DNA of 47,056 bases from Acidobacteriaceae bacterium (GTDB lineage Bacteria; Acidobacteriota; Terriglobia; Terriglobales; Acidobacteriaceae). The notes under the pieces are model-generated. The model did no database searches and was not told the DNA's origin. It worked only from the letters and a program-made list of their open reading frames with translations. This document shows, piece after piece, positions 1 through 6,797 of this stretch. The stretch covers positions 98,810-145,865 of the forward strand of contig PKUV01000165.1 in assembly GCA_003131315.1 (NCBI GenBank). Direction: 5' to 3'. The position numbers were made by a program, and so were the translations under genes. Position 1 is the first letter of the stretch. Every line of letters starts with the position of its first letter.

Positions 1-30
1 TCCACCGTATGACTCATCACGCTGTCACGG
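1..30 (+). repeat. Contig-end repeat, copy 1
   Basis: The first bases contain CCACCGTATGACTCATCACG followed by C(T/G)GTCACGG. The same word recurs at 41917-41946 on the plus strand and at 47032-47056 on the minus strand, the very end of the window. A repeat at both ends and once inside suggests the contig stopped at an unresolved dispersed repeat. Confidence 0.85.
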
Positions 31-521
31 TACTCGATGCGACTTTCATATCTATCTCCCCCCCCCCAAAAAACAGAAAGAAGGCAAGACAGTATTTGTA
101 GGAGACATAATAAAAGAGCCAGTGAGCCCCAAGCCAACCCGATGACGGCAAGCGGTGGCTCATCGCAAAATTCGAAAGGAGATTCACGACCACAAAGGGT
201 ACAAGGTTCAAGCAGTAGCTCGCTACCTGCGCCGCGGGCAGGTATGCGTAGTGCCCTTCATGAAACGGCCCAAGGTGTGATTTGCGAAATGCCTCGTATT
301 CCCGCAACAAGCGAGAACGACATCATCGCCCACTCCGGGTTGTGGGAAAGCGCACTATGCTTCCGGATTTCTTGGTTATAGACAAATTCCATCCGCGCCT
401 ATCAGCCCGTGGTGAAACTTGAATTCCGAGATCCAGCGACTGAAGGCGGATTCACTGTAAAGCCTTTTCGGCACGCCTGAAGGCGATGCCCTGATACGAA
501 TCGCACTTGCACCACGGGCTG
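31..521. other. Gene-poor left end
   Basis: No gene with recognisable homology was found. The stretch has a C10A6 homopolymer tract at 58-73 and a small basic open frame at 155-280 (listed separately). Just before the cytochrome stop there is a motif around 465-505 (CACGCCTGAAGGCG followed by CCTGATACGAAT) that resembles dispersed extragenic repeats. I see no promoter or terminator I would defend. Confidence 0.5.
155..280 (+). CDS. Possible small basic protein or coding remnant
   Basis: A GTG-initiated frame of 41 codons encodes a very basic peptide containing RKIRKEIHDHKGYKVQAVAR and ending in MKRPKV. The composition looks protein-like (amphipathic, Lys/Arg rich), but no family was recognised, the Shine-Dalgarno is weak, and the position near a contig end means it could be the tail of a decayed gene. 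It is listed only because neither neighbour nor repeat explains it. Confidence 0.2.
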   Translation: MAHRKIRKEIHDHKGYKVQAVARYLRRGQVCVVPFMKRPKV

Positions 522-1544
522 CTATGGCCGATGAGAATATGCGACAAGGTATAGGGCCGCGATTTCTTCCTCTGTGAAGTACGGGTAGGCGGGCATCACG
601 TCTCCACCGGTCATTTTCATCGTGCTGGAGGAGCCGTATTGCACCTGGTGAACAATGCCGCTGAGAGAGTGATCTCTGGGGATGCTGGCCAGCGACGGGA
701 TGGTCCCTTGCGTCATGGCCGTGTGCCCGCTTCCAGGACCGGTCGCGTCGTGACAGACATGGCAGGTCCCCCTCACGATGTGCTCGCCGACGCGGGCCGC
801 AGATTCGGGGACCAGAAGACCATCGCGCTTTGTGGGTGGGACCGATGCCAGCTTCTCCAGATAGCCGAACAAAGCTTCCACCTCATCGGCGCGCAGGTAC
901 TCGAACGACGGCATGTTCTTTCCACCATGTTGAAAGCGGTCTCGCAGGGAGGCTTCCGCCAGTTCCGTCACCTGTTGGATCATGTCATCATCCACGTCGA
1001 GTCCTCTCGCCTCCAGGCGCTTTCGCGTCATTACCGGGGAAGTTCCTTGCACCGGGCCGAGCACCGAGTTGATTTCTGGCGTTGCCCCTTGCCCATCGGG
1101 CCCATGACACGCCTGGCAATTCCAGCGGTAAAGATCGGCTCCCGATACTGCGAATTTTTCATTCAAGATTGCCGCAGCCTGTTCCGGGTTGGAGCGGAAC
1201 GTTGACAGGAAGCGTGGAATGACCGAGTTCAAGTTGGCTGCCCTCCCCGTATCTCCGCTGGACGGTTGCGGGTTCCCGTGCGTGCTGGCGGGAAGGGCGC
1301 CGGTTCCTCCCATCTGTCCCATGCGAGTTTGTGAGACCGTGAGCCCGAGATGTTTCAGACAGCTCGGTCCCTGGCCGGAGGGAATGGGATACTCACGGAC
1401 TGTCGCTGCCGCGACGGGTGTAGCCGCGGTCGGCGCACCGCCGTTTTCCTTGTTGGCGGGTGCGTTTTGAGCCGAAGCCGAAACCAGTAGGCCAGCCGCG
1501 GCCAGGGTTGCCGCAAGTGCGAAAGCAGCAGATATCCGTTTCAT
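522..1544 (-). CDS. Diheme c-type cytochrome, secreted
   Basis: A 340-residue periplasmic cytochrome c. A Sec signal peptide (MKRISAAFALAATLAAAGLL, cleavage after ASAQ) is followed by a low-complexity linker and two heme-binding motifs, CQACH at about residue 145 and CHVCH at about 262, each in a cytochrome c class I-like setting. The ATG at 1544 was preferred to one 33 nt upstream because it directly begins the signal peptide and has GAGGGGC at good spacing. It is the last gene of the redox locus and probably passes electrons between the NrfD/FeS module and a soluble or terminal acceptor (inference). A 255-bp gap holding dispersed repeats separates it from the NrfD gene, so it may have its own promoter. 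Confidence 0.85.
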   Translation of the reverse strand: MKRISAAFALAATLAAAGLLVSASAQNAPANKENGGAPTAATPVAAATVREYPIPSGQGPSCLKHLGLTVSQTRMGQMGGTGALPASTHGNPQPSSGDTGRAANLNSVIPRFLSTFRSNPEQAAAILNEKFAVSGADLYRWNCQACHGPDGQGATPEINSVLGPVQGTSPVMTRKRLEARGLDVDDDMIQQVTELAEASLRDRFQHGGKNMPSFEYLRADEVEALFGYLEKLASVPPTKRDGLLVPESAARVGEHIVRGTCHVCHDATGPGSGHTAMTQGTIPSLASIPRDHSLSGIVHQVQYGSSSTMKMTGGDVMPAYPYFTEEEIAALYLVAYSHRP

Positions 1545-1649
1545 GACGTGCCCCTCGTTGGAATTAACAAATTGCATCCGAAAATTGGACTGCGAGCTTT
1601 GATGAACATTGGAGCGGGTTCTCGTGATCGTGTAGAGTACGCGCCCTCA

Positions 1650-1759
1650 GCGGCTAAAGCCGCATTCAAAACAATCCAGTTATCGCAGCGCTGAAGCGCT
1701 GCGCCACCCAAAATCAAGTGCACGATCGACTTTTCCGCAGCCTGTGAAGCCGTGCCCTT
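1650..1759. repeat. Dispersed palindromic extragenic repeats
   Basis: The gap between the NrfD and diheme cytochrome genes holds a chain of short palindromes: GCGGCTAAAGCCGC, CGCAGCGCTGAAGCGCTGCG, then TTTTCCGCAGCCTGTGAAGC with flanking CGTGCCCTT. The last 29-nt word recurs exactly at 9715-9743. They are non-coding and probably repetitive elements; a role in transcript ends is possible. Confidence 0.7.
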
Positions 1760-1799
1760 CGCGTTCCTGCCTTCCCTATACGGTAAATCGAGAACTGCT

Positions 1800-3878
1800 C
1801 TAAGCGCCCGGCGCTGTCCTGACCTGAGCCACGACCACTGCCTGGGAGAATTTGCGCATTTTCCACAAGATGAGATATCCAAAAGCATAGATAAACGCCA
1901 CCCACATCGCGCCGTAAAACAACAGGAACGGAACAGCAATGTACGGAGTGGCGTAGGGCGTGATCAAGACGCCGACCCTGGGCAGCGAGGGCGCCGGCCG
2001 GGCGCCGAAATCGACGGCGACATCGAAGGTTGCAGGAGCATACTCCTCGTCGCCGCGGAAGACGACCTGTACGGGATAGGTGCCGTAGCGCCGGTCCTTG
2101 ATGACCAGTTGCGCTTTGCCATCCGCCAGGGTGGGACGGCTGCCGAAGGCCAGAGTGCCGAGTCCGGTCTTGGCCGAGAACTCTACCGGCTTGAAGCTGA
2201 TGGGCGCGCCGCTGGAATCGCGCAAGGTGGCAGTGACGGCAACCGGCGACGACGGTTTCAAGTCGCCTTCAGCGGAGTGGTCAGGGGACGTTTCCAGAGT
2301 GAAGAGCCGGCCGGTGTACATGAAGACGCGCGCGCGCGGGAGAAGAGGATTACTGTCGTCGTCGGCAGACTTGCGGCTTGCTTGCGCCGCCGGGACGGTC
2401 TTCCATTCCACGGTAATCGCGGTTGGCTTCGGTAGTTTGGGCTTGGCTGAGCCGGCGGCGTTCGCGGGTTTGCCATACAGCAACAGCGCCGCCACGGCCA
2501 GGATTGGAACCACGGTCCCTGGCCTCCACCAGCCCGAAGGCACAGACTCGGGTAGTTCGGGCACTGCAACCTTCTCTCTCTGCTCGCGCGTCTCCCAGAT
2601 CGAGACGATGGGGAACAGCTTGACCATCAAGGTGTAAATCAGGGCAAAGCCTGCGACCGCAGCCGCGGTGATGGACCACTCCACCCATGTGGGATGGTAA
2701 TGAGTCCACTCCCAGGGCAACCTCTGTCCCGAGGGCAGATAGGGGCTGCGGAGGGTGGGAACAACGATGATGTAGCGCTTGACCCATGCGCCCACAATCA
2801 CCAATGCCGAAGAGAACACCACGCCGGGGATGGTATAGCGGTGATAGCGCTTGAGGCCGAGCACGGCGATCATGAGCGCGGCCGGAATGAACACGCACAG
2901 GCTCTGCGCGACCCAGAACAACATGGCATAGTCACCGACGAAGAGCCGTTGCATCAGCATGCGCTCGCTTCCCTCCAGCTTGTAGCCCGCCGTGAAGTAT
3001 TCATTGATGTTGAAGTACAGGTACATGAGCGAGAAGGCCAGCAGGAGTAGGCCAAGTTTGTGGAAGTGCAACTCTTCGACATAGTCCTGCAGGTGGAAGA
3101 CGCGCCGCAGCACGTACATAGAGAAGATCACGCCGGCGGTTCCGGAGTAGATGGCGCCGATCACAAAATAGGGACCAAAGATGCTGCTGTTCCATCCCGG
3201 GCGGAGGGTCATGGCGAAGATCCACGAGACCACGGTGTGCACGGAGACCGCCAGCGGGATGATGAAGATGGCCATGAAAGAAATGGCTTTCTCCAGCAAT
3301 GCCTTCTGCTGCGGGGTTCCGGTCCAGCCGATGGCCAGCGTACTGTAGAGGCGGCGGCGCCAGGAAGCGAGCCGGGGTTGCACGGCCAGGAACGCCAGAT
3401 CCGGGATCATGGGGATATAGAAATACAGGATGCAGCCGGTCAGGTAGGTGCTCACGCCCAGCACATCCCAAATGATGGGCGACTGGATACGGCCGTAGCG
3501 GAACAGGTTCAGCATGCGGTCGGGCCGTCCCATGTCAATCATGACCATGGGGCCGCCGATGCAGAGGGCAAAAACGGTGATAGCCTCGGCCATGCGCGTG
3601 ATCGGCGTGCGCCATTCGGTATCGGTGACGCGCAGGATGGCCGAGATCAGAGTGCCGGCGTGGCTGATGCCGATGAAGAAAACGAAATTGGTAATGTACA
3701 GTCCCCAGGAGATCTGGTCGCGCATGCCGGTGACGATGAGCCCGTTCCGCAGTTGCTGGATGTAGGCGTAGAGTCCCCAAAGGAGTACGACGATCAGGAA
3801 TCCCACCCAGACATAGAACCGCCAGGTGTTTTCCAGCACAGAACGCAAAAGGTTCTGCTCACGAGCTTCCATGCTCAC
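1800..3878 (-). CDS. NrfD/PsrC-type quinone-interacting membrane subunit with C-terminal beta-sandwich
   Basis: A 692-residue integral membrane protein. Residues about 1-430 form an NrfD/HybB/PsrC-like bundle with many hydrophobic helices and the family-typical segments ISWGLYITNFVFFIGISHAG and WRTPITRMAEA. This fold oxidises or reduces quinol and exchanges electrons with a periplasmic FeS partner, which is the gene 8 bp upstream. After a further helix (about 455-475) comes a roughly 170-residue extracytoplasmic region resembling an Ig-like/carboxypeptidase-regulatory beta-sandwich (PVAVTATLRDSSGAPISFKP and following), then a final helix (about 640-670). Family members usually stop at about 400 residues, so this tail is unusual. 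The ATG at 3878 gives the natural N-terminus. It is co-transcribed with the FeS gene. The substrate side of the complex is unknown because no catalytic subunit is encoded nearby. Confidence 0.88.
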   Translation of the reverse strand: MSMEAREQNLLRSVLENTWRFYVWVGFLIVVLLWGLYAYIQQLRNGLIVTGMRDQISWGLYITNFVFFIGISHAGTLISAILRVTDTEWRTPITRMAEAITVFALCIGGPMVMIDMGRPDRMLNLFRYGRIQSPIIWDVLGVSTYLTGCILYFYIPMIPDLAFLAVQPRLASWRRRLYSTLAIGWTGTPQQKALLEKAISFMAIFIIPLAVSVHTVVSWIFAMTLRPGWNSSIFGPYFVIGAIYSGTAGVIFSMYVLRRVFHLQDYVEELHFHKLGLLLLAFSLMYLYFNINEYFTAGYKLEGSERMLMQRLFVGDYAMLFWVAQSLCVFIPAALMIAVLGLKRYHRYTIPGVVFSSALVIVGAWVKRYIIVVPTLRSPYLPSGQRLPWEWTHYHPTWVEWSITAAAVAGFALIYTLMVKLFPIVSIWETREQREKVAVPELPESVPSGWWRPGTVVPILAVAALLLYGKPANAAGSAKPKLPKPTAITVEWKTVPAAQASRKSADDDSNPLLPRARVFMYTGRLFTLETSPDHSAEGDLKPSSPVAVTATLRDSSGAPISFKPVEFSAKTGLGTLAFGSRPTLADGKAQLVIKDRRYGTYPVQVVFRGDEEYAPATFDVAVDFGARPAPSLPRVGVLITPYATPYIAVPFLLFYGAMWVAFIYAFGYLILWKMRKFSQAVVVAQVRTAPGA

Positions 3879-3886
3879 CTCTCAAT

Positions 3887-4729
3887 TCAATGCGCCATTC
3901 CCGGCATTTCGGTTTGGGCGGTTTCGGTTTTCGCCTTCTCGTCCGGAGCCGGGTACTTGCGGCTGGCGGGAGGCAGATAGTAAACGCTTGGTTCCGTTCC
4001 CAGTTCTTCCATCAGCCGAAAACTGGCTCCGCGCTTGGCGATCTTGGTGAACTGGATAGTCTCGCCTTTGCCGTTGGTCACCGCATCTTCCAATCGGTCT
4101 CCGAAATAGATCGCACCCATCTTGCAGGTCGCGGCACAGGCAGGAAGCTTGCCCGCCCGGAGGTGCTCGGGGCAGAAGATGCACTTTTCCACTGTGCCTT
4201 TGCGGTGCGGGTAGTTGTATTCCACGTTGTACGGGCGAGCGAGTTCCTGGGACGTATGGGGTGGTTCTCCCCAGTTGAAGGAGCGCGCGGAATAAGGGCA
4301 TTGGGCGATGCAGTTGCGGCAGCCGATGCAGCGATCGTCATCCTGGATGACAATGCCGTCGGTGCGTTTGTAGGTGGCGCCCACGGGGCAGCCGCGCACG
4401 CACGGCGGGTTGTCGCACTGCATGCAGGGACGAGGCAGAAAGTAAGGTCCCGCCGCCTCGTTATCGGTGATTTCAAAAACCTTGATCCACTCCTGCATGG
4501 GTGGGACGAAGTGCATCGCGGTGCAGGCTTTGGTGCAGTCCCGGCAGCCGTCGCACTTGGCCAGGTCAATGACCATGACCCATTTCTGGTTGCCGGGAGC
4601 AAGCGACCGGGAAGGAAGCACCTCGTGGAACACCTTCGAGACGCTCGCCTTCCAGGCCACTCCCACTGCCACGGCGGCCCCTGTCCCCCGCGCCAAGAAC
4701 TGCACGAAACCACGCCGCGTTACTGCCAT
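3887..4729 (-). CDS. Tat-exported 4x[4Fe-4S] ferredoxin-like electron-transfer subunit
   Basis: A 280-residue NrfC/DmsB/HybA-type iron-sulfur protein. The N-terminus has a twin-arginine signal (TRRGFVQFL followed by a hydrophobic Ala/Val stretch), so it is folded in the cytoplasm and exported. Four cysteine groups are visible: CDGCRDCTKAC, CMQCDNPPCVRGC, CIGCRNCIAQC and CIFC with PACAATC, the usual set for four [4Fe-4S] clusters. It would wire the membrane NrfD protein (start 8 bp after this stop) to periplasmic cytochromes. In classical complexes it also feeds a molybdopterin subunit; none is present here. The upstream CuA gene ends 28 bp before this start, so CuA-FeS-NrfD are probably one mRNA. 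Confidence 0.92.
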   Translation of the reverse strand: MAVTRRGFVQFLARGTGAAVAVGVAWKASVSKVFHEVLPSRSLAPGNQKWVMVIDLAKCDGCRDCTKACTAMHFVPPMQEWIKVFEITDNEAAGPYFLPRPCMQCDNPPCVRGCPVGATYKRTDGIVIQDDDRCIGCRNCIAQCPYSARSFNWGEPPHTSQELARPYNVEYNYPHRKGTVEKCIFCPEHLRAGKLPACAATCKMGAIYFGDRLEDAVTNGKGETIQFTKIAKRGASFRLMEELGTEPSVYYLPPASRKYPAPDEKAKTETAQTEMPGMAH

Positions 4730-4757
4730 GACTCACTCCACGAAATTTCGCGTTTGC

Positions 4758-5171
4758 TCACGGTATGACGACCAGCCTCATCTTCATGTCGTCGTGGCCT
4801 TGGCCGCATTTGACCGTGCACTCCACCACGTAACTGCCCGGCTCCGCGGGCGCCACCAAGGTGAAGTCCTGCGTGCCTTCCTTGAGGCGCAGGTCCCAGC
4901 CCTGGTCCTTGAGCGCATTGATGGTGAAGGTATGGATGGTGCCATCTTTGTCCCACTCGGTGCTTTTGTTGGCGGTGATCCGCAGGTGCACCACCTCATT
5001 GGCTTTCAAAGTGATCACCGGGAGCTTCTGGCCCGGGATTTTGTACCGGTTGTCCTTGTCGGCGATCACTGTGATCAGCCGGGGTGGGCCACCCGCGATG
5101 GCGAGCGGGGACAAGATGCCCAGCACGAACGCAAACAGGACTGCCAGCAGAATTCGATTTGTTTTTAACAA
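4758..5171 (-). CDS. Secreted CuA-type cupredoxin (CoxII/NosZ-like copper domain)
   Basis: A 137-residue periplasmic copper protein. From the TTG at 5171 it begins with a compact signal peptide (LKTNRILLAVLFAFVLGIL, then SPLAIAGG). The mature part is a cupredoxin domain with an upstream IHTF histidine and the C-terminal site CTVKCGQGHDDM. This matches the CuA spacing C-x3-C-x3-H-x2-M, but Val replaces the usual Glu between the cysteines. TTG was chosen because GAGAGG lies 6 nt upstream, the signal peptide then has normal length, and a sigma-54 element at 5211-5225 would start RNA near 5199, downstream of the competing ATG at 5231. It probably shuttles electrons between the cytochromes and the FeS/NrfD pair. 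Use of the TTG start is an inference; the domain call is firm. Confidence 0.82.
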   Translation of the reverse strand: MLKTNRILLAVLFAFVLGILSPLAIAGGPPRLITVIADKDNRYKIPGQKLPVITLKANEVVHLRITANKSTEWDKDGTIHTFTINALKDQGWDLRLKEGTQDFTLVAPAEPGSYVVECTVKCGQGHDDMKMRLVVIP

Positions 5172-5210
5172 GACCCACCTCTCTTTCCATTTCGATCCGC
5201 CTACCACAGT

Positions 5211-5225
5211 GCAATCTGGAATCCA
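5211..5225 (-). promoter_or_regulatory. Predicted sigma-54 (-24/-12) promoter for the CuA-FeS-NrfD genes
   Basis: Read on the minus strand the bases are TGGATTCCAGATTGC followed by A: TGG, then TTGCA, with exactly GG-N10-GC spacing. The transcript would start near 5199, 28 nt before the TTG start at 5171. It lies about 155-170 bp downstream of a palindrome identical in plan to the one before the tetraheme gene. The -24 half is only TGG, not TGGCAC, so this is a good but not perfect site. Confidence 0.55.
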
Positions 5226-5365
5226 GTCCAATGCCGGGAACGCCTACTTTGTCCCAACCGGCGCTAAATGCCTGCAAACTCAGACCGAGATGATGCCAGG
5301 AGGGCGGGTTTTGGGGCGAGCCGAAATGAGCTTGTACAAATTACCGCCACGCTGCGGCAGGAGCG

Positions 5366-5395
5366 ATCGGACAGTTTGTGTCCGATACTCGGACA
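5366..5395. promoter_or_regulatory. Predicted activator-binding palindromes (UAS) upstream of the CuA gene
   Basis: Three TCGGACA/TGTCCGA half-sites stand in a row: 5367-5373, 5379-5385 (inverted) and 5389-5395. The pair at 5379-5395 is TGTCCGATACTCGGACA, a perfect 7-bp inverted repeat with a 3-bp spacer. The only similar site I found in the window is at 6768-6784, ahead of the other redox transcription unit. Its position about 190 bp above the predicted start suits an NtrC-type enhancer-binding protein. Confidence 0.6.
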
Positions 5396-5397
5396 CT

Positions 5398-6630
5398 TCA
5401 GCGGTGTTCTTCCGGGGGCGAATTCAGGAAGGCAAGCAAATCGCCGACATCGCTTTCAACTAAGGTAGGCCAGCCAATGCCCACCGGGCGAGTTTGCGCA
5501 TACATCTGCTGGCCGTGGCGCCAGAGCGCAACTGCCAGACTGATGGAATTGTAATTACGTCCCCGGAGTGCGGGCGCGTGCGCGGTCCCTTCGGCGTTTT
5601 CACCATGACAGCGGCTGCAACCTCGCCACATGAACACGCTGGCTCCAACATGGGGCGAACCGGCGGGATCGACGTATCGCAGGCTGTAAAGGAACGCAAA
5701 AACATCGGTCATCTCCTGGGCTGACAGCTGCGGGCGCGCGATGCCTTGCCGCGCCATCGCCTGCTCCATTAGCGGGGAATGGCTGACCATGGCGCCGCCC
5801 AGTTCGGTAAAGGTCTCAGGCAAAGCACGCTCAGGCCCAAGGTTTGGTCCCTCCAACTGGTCGGCCGCGCGAATGGAGTGACATCCGGTGCAGGACTTCT
5901 GCTGAAACACCTGCCATCCGCGCGCGGGATCGCCATGCGGTACCGAACCGCGCGAGGCGTTTTGCCGCACGAACGCGTACAGGTCCCGCAGTTCATGACC
6001 CTGAAATTGCGGCCATGCAATGCCTTCCCGCTCCGCGGCCTGACGCATGCCCGAGGCGTGGTTCCAAAGGGCTTTGGTCCACTCCATGGGCCCGGTCAGA
6101 TCGCTTGCCGCCGCCAGGTCGGGCCCAATTCTCCCGCCCACCCCGTCCACGGCATGGCAACGTATGCAGCCTTTGCTGGTAAAGAGATCGTGTCCGCGGG
6201 CCGGATCACCGGGATCATCCACGTGGCGGGACATGTAAAGGTAGGCGAGCAACTGGGCGACGTCGTCGTAACTGAGAGTGGGGTAGGGAACACCGTCGGC
6301 GCGCATGCGTTCCCACATCTGGGGTGCGTGATTCCACATGGCCGTGACGAGCTGGGGCAGGCTCGATTGGGCGGGCTTTCTGTGGCCGAGGTCGGGCCCA
6401 ACTTTGCCGCCCTCGCCATTCACCGCGTGGCATCGAACGCAGCCTTTGTCGCGGAACACCACGCTGCCTTGTTGGGGGCTGCCCGCCAGAAAAACGGACC
6501 AGCGTTCGCGTGCCCGCCGGCCTTGGGTAACGAGGGCTCCGGTGAAGGCAAGGACAGCGACTGCAGCCAGAAGCGTCCAGACCATCAAGGGAAGTGGCAG
6601 GCGCCCATCGGAACCCTGGCTAGGTGACAC
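5398..6630 (-). CDS. Membrane-anchored tetraheme cytochrome c (four tandem domains)
   Basis: A 410-residue protein with one N-terminal helix (LPLPLMVWTLLAAVAVLAF) and four tandem cytochrome c domains of about 90 residues. The heme motifs are CVRCH, CIRCH, CTGCH and CSRCH. The domains share a pattern after the heme site, (W/S)H-x3-M-x8-GI-x-WP and a final DL-x-AFL helix, with the Met in the WNHAxxM-like segment a likely distal ligand. The GTG at 6630 was chosen over an ATG at 6705 because AGGAG sits 6 nt before it and a sigma-54 element starts RNA near 6643. It is the first gene of the redox locus and is predicted to carry electrons across the periplasm as a heme wire. Confidence 0.88.
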   Translation of the reverse strand: MSPSQGSDGRLPLPLMVWTLLAAVAVLAFTGALVTQGRRARERWSVFLAGSPQQGSVVFRDKGCVRCHAVNGEGGKVGPDLGHRKPAQSSLPQLVTAMWNHAPQMWERMRADGVPYPTLSYDDVAQLLAYLYMSRHVDDPGDPARGHDLFTSKGCIRCHAVDGVGGRIGPDLAAASDLTGPMEWTKALWNHASGMRQAAEREGIAWPQFQGHELRDLYAFVRQNASRGSVPHGDPARGWQVFQQKSCTGCHSIRAADQLEGPNLGPERALPETFTELGGAMVSHSPLMEQAMARQGIARPQLSAQEMTDVFAFLYSLRYVDPAGSPHVGASVFMWRGCSRCHGENAEGTAHAPALRGRNYNSISLAVALWRHGQQMYAQTRPVGIGWPTLVESDVGDLLAFLNSPPEEHR

Positions 6631-6654
6631 GTCGGTCTCCTGCTGGAAACTCCC

Positions 6655-6669
6655 GCAATCGCCTCGCCA
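6655..6669 (-). promoter_or_regulatory. Predicted sigma-54 (-24/-12) promoter for the tetraheme cytochrome gene
   Basis: On the minus strand the bases read TGGCGAGGCGATTGC. TGGC and TTGC match the -24 and -12 boxes with exact GG-N10-GC spacing. The predicted transcription start (about 6643) leaves a 13-nt leader holding the AGGAG at 6637-6641 and then the GTG start at 6630. The adjacent regulator gene has the GAFTGA loop needed to activate sigma-54. Confidence 0.65.
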
Positions 6670-6741
6670 CAGATGGCGGCCAACGTATTTGGAAACTCTG
6701 GTCATCGCAGCATTTACTGGTAGCGGTGGTGAAGAGCGGCT

Positions 6742-6793
6742 GGCCGGAACTGTCGTAAGCCTCGATGTGTCAGAAAATCGGACAGTTCCGGCC
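6742..6793. promoter_or_regulatory. Predicted activator sites: 13-bp inverted repeat and embedded 17-bp palindrome
   Basis: A perfect inverted repeat has arms GGCCGGAACTGTC (6742-6754) and GACAGTTCCGGCC (6781-6793) separated by 26 nt. Inside it lies TGTCAGAAAATCGGACA (6768-6784), which matches the palindrome at 5379-5395 in plan and in 13 of 17 bases. The centre is about 124 bp upstream of the predicted sigma-54 start, a normal distance for an NtrC-family enhancer. It also lies 4 bp past the regulator's stop codon, so a transcript hairpin/terminator role is an alternative. Confidence 0.6.
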
Positions 6794-6797
6794 CGCG

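Noticed and set aside
58-73. C10A6 tract as a phase-variation switch
   Set aside because: It is not in or just before a recognisable gene and sits near a contig end, where homopolymer error is common.
3060-3980. Plus-strand open frames opposite the NrfD and FeS genes
   Set aside because: Rich in Asp/His/Arg as expected from antisense of hydrophobic coding sequence; no ribosome site or motif.
6742-6793. 13-bp inverted repeat purely as a terminator of the response regulator
   Set aside because: It lacks a T-run on the minus strand, has a 26-nt loop and contains the palindrome shared with 5379-5395, so a binding site is the better reading.
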